NCBI GenBank assembly: GCA_937894105.1 | Contig: CALCTI010000395.1 | Span: 1 to 8,654 of the forward strand | Length of the DNA stretch: 8,654 nt | Source: an uncultured cyanobacterium | Lineage (GTDB): Bacteria; Cyanobacteriota; Cyanobacteriia; CACIAM-69d | Direction of reading: 5' to 3' | In this document: positions 6,149 through 8,654 of the stretch, in pieces | Layout of the letters: every line of letters starts with the position of its first letter | How positions within the stretch are numbered: position 1 is the first letter of the stretch | The notes under the pieces: generated by a model | The model's input: the letters and a program-made list of their open reading frames with translations, nothing else | What the model was told of the DNA's origin: nothing | The model's database searches: none | Translations under genes and position numbers: made by a program

Positions 6149-6150
6149 TA

Positions 6151-6234
6151 GACGTTGTGTGGTCAATCATCATCAATGACTTACCCGGCTTGAAAATTGC
6201 AATTGAGAATATTGCCGAACGCTTTTGGAATTAG
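6151..6234 (+). pseudogene. C-terminal remnant of an unidentified small gene beside element copy B
   Basis: Directly after the element, 27 codons read DVVWSIIINDLPGLKIAIEN and on to AERFWN before TAG at 6232-6234. The pattern of aliphatic residues alternating with charged ones looks like a protein C-terminus rather than random sequence. If the element and one TA are removed, this frame joins codon-exactly to bases 5937-6023, giving ATNKILEL before DVVW and an open frame of 56 codons. I do not recognise the family, and the left part lacks a start. Chance openness of a short frame is the alternative. Confidence 0.35.
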
Positions 6235-6254
6235 AACGTAGCGCCACGCATTGG

Positions 6255-8654
6255 TTAGCGCCAGTTTCCGACCAACGTGTAGGGTGCCCAGTAGAAGGGG
6301 TGACGGAATTCGGGGTCGTTGAGGAGGTCGCGCTGGGCTTGGCTGATGGCTTCCGCTTTGGTTAGTCCGCCTTGCAAATAATCATAAAATCGCGCCATTA
6401 ATTCCGCCGTGGACACATCACTCACCTGCCATAGGGTGCCCAACACACTGCGCGCGCCCGCCTGAATGGCAATCCCCGTTAGCCCCAACGTTGCTCGCGG
6501 ATCGCCGCTGGCCGTCTCGCACGCGCTCAATACCAATAGCTCGATCGCATCTCGCCGATCGCCCGGCTGTAGCAACCCATCCAACTCATCCACTCCAATG
6601 CGTTGGTCCCAGGTGAGCAAAAATGTGCGCTCCGCATTGGAACTAAATTGGGCGTGGGTGGCGATATGGATAATGTTGTTGCGCCCCCGCAGAATTTCCG
6701 ATCGCAACGCCGTTTGGGTTACCTTTTCATCGCGCAATACCTTACCGGGGAAGCGATCGCCAATGGCATCCAACTCCAACCCCACAAAGGGCAACTCGCT
6801 CAGCCCCTCCGTGGTAAAACTGGGAGCCTCCGCCGCAATACCCGCTGCCGAAATTGATAATTCTTGATTAGTCTGAGCAAGGGGTGGCAATAGCTGCAAA
6901 CTGGGCGATCGCGCCAGATTAAACTTTTCCACCACATAGGCATCCCCATCGTGGAGGGCTGCCACCGGAATATTACCCAGCTCCCCATCGAGCACCATGA
7001 CCAACGTGTCAATATTCGCCGCCTCCAATGTCGGCACCACTGGAGCCAATAGCCACTGGTAAACCTGCTGGGATAAGGCTAGCCGTTCTCGGGTCGGCAG
7101 CGCCGGATTTTGGAAACTTCGGGACAACTGCCGCAGCGTATCGTCCAAGGTTTCCTTCGAAACTGCCGTGGTGAAATGCTGTAGCCCCTTGCCGGGACGC
7201 TTCACAATGGACGCCACACTGTTGTCCAACACAATGGAATAAACCGACGCCGCATCCAGGGTTCGGTCAATGGTCTGGTCCAAAAATTCTGGCTCCACAT
7301 CCAAGCACGCCTGGCGGAAAAAATTATCTAGCCGCGCCAACTGCAATGCCTCGATCACCGATCGCGCCTCACCCAATTCCCCCTGGCTCGGATTTCCCTG
7401 CAATAACAACGCCGTTAACTCGCGATACACCGGCTCCACGGAATCGCGAAAGGAAAACTGCACCGTCTCCGATACCCCGACCAAATCTTTTCGCAGTTGC
7501 TGCACCCACTTAAACGCTTGCCGATAATGAAAGAGCGCTTCCTCGCGATCGCCCTGGGTTAAACTTCGCCCCAGCAACCTATGCCATCGATAAGCGGCCT
7601 CCGGTGAATTCGCCGTATTAGCCAACCCTAAGGACTTTCGCCACAGCACCTGCGCCTCCGCATTTTGCCCAGCCCCGTCATACAGCTCCCCCAACGTTCC
7701 CCACACCAAAGACTGGGACCGAAAATCCTGAAGCTGCTCCGCTTGCCGCGCCAACTGCTGCAACGTGGGCACTAACGCCTCCTGAAGCTGTTGCTGTAAC
7801 ACCGTCCCCTGAAACTGTTCCAGCCCATAGTTCACCCACTGCAAGGACAACTCCACCGATCGCCGCCCCGCGGGTCCCCCTTCCACCAAAGGATTCAGCG
7901 CCAGCCACCGTCGAAAATAAAACTGGCGATCAGACTCCTCAACCACAGCCCGAGGAAACTGCTCCGCCTCCAGCAGGGCTAACGTTGCTCGCGCCTTTAA
8001 ATCTGGCGATCGCGCTTCCTCTACGCTTTGCCCCAACAATTGAATCGCCCGCTTCTTGCTGCTGCGAGTTAGGGCTCCGTCGCGATCCGCCCGCGCCTGA
8101 TAGGCGATCGCCAAATGGGTCTGCCCCAAACTTAAACGAACCGCATCCTGTATTCCCTCTTCCAAAACCGGCTTATCCGAGGACTGGATCAACGCCTGCG
8201 ATCGCTCCAGCACCGCTAGCGCCTCCTGTAGCTGGCCCAACTGGCGCAAACTATTTCCCAACAGCAACTGTCCCTGGGCGGCCAACGCCGGAGAGTCCGC
8301 CGCCAGATCGTCCAGCCGAACTCGCTGATTCTGCAACACCCGCAGCGATCGCCGATAACTCCCCAAACCCTGCAACCCCTGGGACTGGTTCAGGGCTGCT
8401 CCCAACGCCCCCACCAAATCACCCGACGACTGATACAACACCTCCGCCGCGCGAAAACTTTCCACCGCATCTTCCCCGCGCCCCTGGGCTAAAGCCAACT
8501 GCCCCCGCCCCAGGGCCAACCGCGCCCGCAATGGCTTCAACTCCGGTGACGACTGGGCGATCGCCTCCCCCCGCTCCAGAGCCGCCGCCGCCTGCTCAAA
8601 CCGCCCCAGCTTCAGCTCCGCCAGCGCCAACCACCCCAGCCCCTGAACCTCGGA
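6255..8654 (-). CDS. TPR-repeat CHAT-domain protein (caspase-like protease), 5' end outside the window
   Basis: The visible 799 codons are open to the right edge with no true start. A TTG at 8630 is only an internal codon, and the residues before it continue the helical repeat, so the gene is partial. About the first 370 residues are alpha-helical tetratricopeptide-like repeats rich in A, L and Q. A linker region about 370-470 includes FRDSVEPVYRELT and LARLDNFFRQACLD. The CHAT domain occupies about 480 to the end. The caspase-type dyad is intact: His in HIATHAQF (codon 6654-6656) and Cys in LSACETASGD (codon 6519-6521). The terminus PFYWAPYTLVGNW is characteristic. CHAT proteins are peptidases of the clan CD fold, and TPR-CHAT proteins such as Craspase (TPR-CHAT/Csx29) act when a partner binds the repeats; no CRISPR genes are present here. 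Many cyanobacteria carry several such proteins of unknown target. Export cannot be judged without the N-terminus. Confidence 0.92.
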   Translation of the reverse strand, partial: SEVQGLGWLALAELKLGRFEQAAAALERGEAIAQSSPELKPLRARLALGRGQLALAQGRGEDAVESFRAAEVLYQSSGDLVGALGAALNQSQGLQGLGSYRRSLRVLQNQRVRLDDLAADSPALAAQGQLLLGNSLRQLGQLQEALAVLERSQALIQSSDKPVLEEGIQDAVRLSLGQTHLAIAYQARADRDGALTRSSKKRAIQLLGQSVEEARSPDLKARATLALLEAEQFPRAVVEESDRQFYFRRWLALNPLVEGGPAGRRSVELSLQWVNYGLEQFQGTVLQQQLQEALVPTLQQLARQAEQLQDFRSQSLVWGTLGELYDGAGQNAEAQVLWRKSLGLANTANSPEAAYRWHRLLGRSLTQGDREEALFHYRQAFKWVQQLRKDLVGVSETVQFSFRDSVEPVYRELTALLLQGNPSQGELGEARSVIEALQLARLDNFFRQACLDVEPEFLDQTIDRTLDAASVYSIVLDNSVASIVKRPGKGLQHFTTAVSKETLDDTLRQLSRSFQNPALPTRERLALSQQVYQWLLAPVVPTLEAANIDTLVMVLDGELGNIPVAALHDGDAYVVEKFNLARSPSLQLLPPLAQTNQELSISAAGIAAEAPSFTTEGLSELPFVGLELDAIGDRFPGKVLRDEKVTQTALRSEILRGRNNIIHIATHAQFSSNAERTFLLTWDQRIGVDELDGLLQPGDRRDAIELLVLSACETASGDPRATLGLTGIAIQAGARSVLGTLWQVSDVSTAELMARFYDYLQGGLTKAEAISQAQRDLLNDPEFRHPFYWAPYTLVGNWR

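Noticed and set aside
7678..7908. Open frames in other phases within the CHAT gene, leuB and the transporter
   Set aside because: They overlap strongly supported genes, have biased compositions expected of shadow frames, and lack recognisable motifs.
1..8654. CRISPR array, tRNA, rRNA or a full insertion sequence
   Set aside because: No regularly spaced direct repeats, no tRNA-like cloverleaf with a T-loop signature, and no transposase frame were seen by eye on either strand.

Overview
The window looks like a piece of cyanobacterial chromosome. The HIP1 octamer GCGATCGC occurs about 20 times in 8.65 kb, in most of the genes and between them. The NadD and NrtR-type proteins have the cyanobacterial forms of their motifs. 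A TPR-CHAT protein and the N-terminal piece of a DUF928-like exported protein also fit this phylum. The species cannot be named from the sequence.

Layout, left to right. Positions 1-26 are the end of a dispersed repeat element. Then come nadD (about 77-652) and an overlapping NrtR-type Nudix/winged-helix regulator (634-1395), which form a small NAD-metabolism operon; the nadE gene I would expect beside them is not there. An EamA-family transporter (1561-2718) follows and ends in a tail of pentapeptide repeats. A second, complete copy of the repeat element (2774-2901) abuts the 3' end of a minus-strand gene for an exported protein (2901-3203) that stops where a DUF928 domain should begin. leuB (3585-4679) and a TIGR04282-type glycosyltransferase (4718-5350) lie head to tail, separated by a 13-bp tandem repeat. 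A small three-helix membrane protein (5446-5832, minus) and a third copy of the element (6024-6148) come next. The last 2.4 kb is a TPR-CHAT protein on the minus strand, cut by the right edge of the window.

The least ordinary feature is the dispersed element. The two complete copies are 125-128 bp, lie between TA dinucleotides and share terminal inverted repeats with the core TGTCATCAATT. Each is built as two successive long hairpins separated by an A/T-rich spacer. No transposase is encoded, so it behaves like a non-autonomous (MITE-like) element. One copy sits exactly at the end of the truncated DUF928-like gene. One seems to interrupt a small reading frame that becomes continuous when the element is removed. 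One lies about 50 bp before a nadD gene that has no ATG start.

The metabolic genes (NAD synthesis, leucine synthesis, export) are housekeeping. The DUF928-like remnant and the CHAT protease belong to a protein group often found together in cyanobacteria and may once have been one functional cluster, but that is inference.
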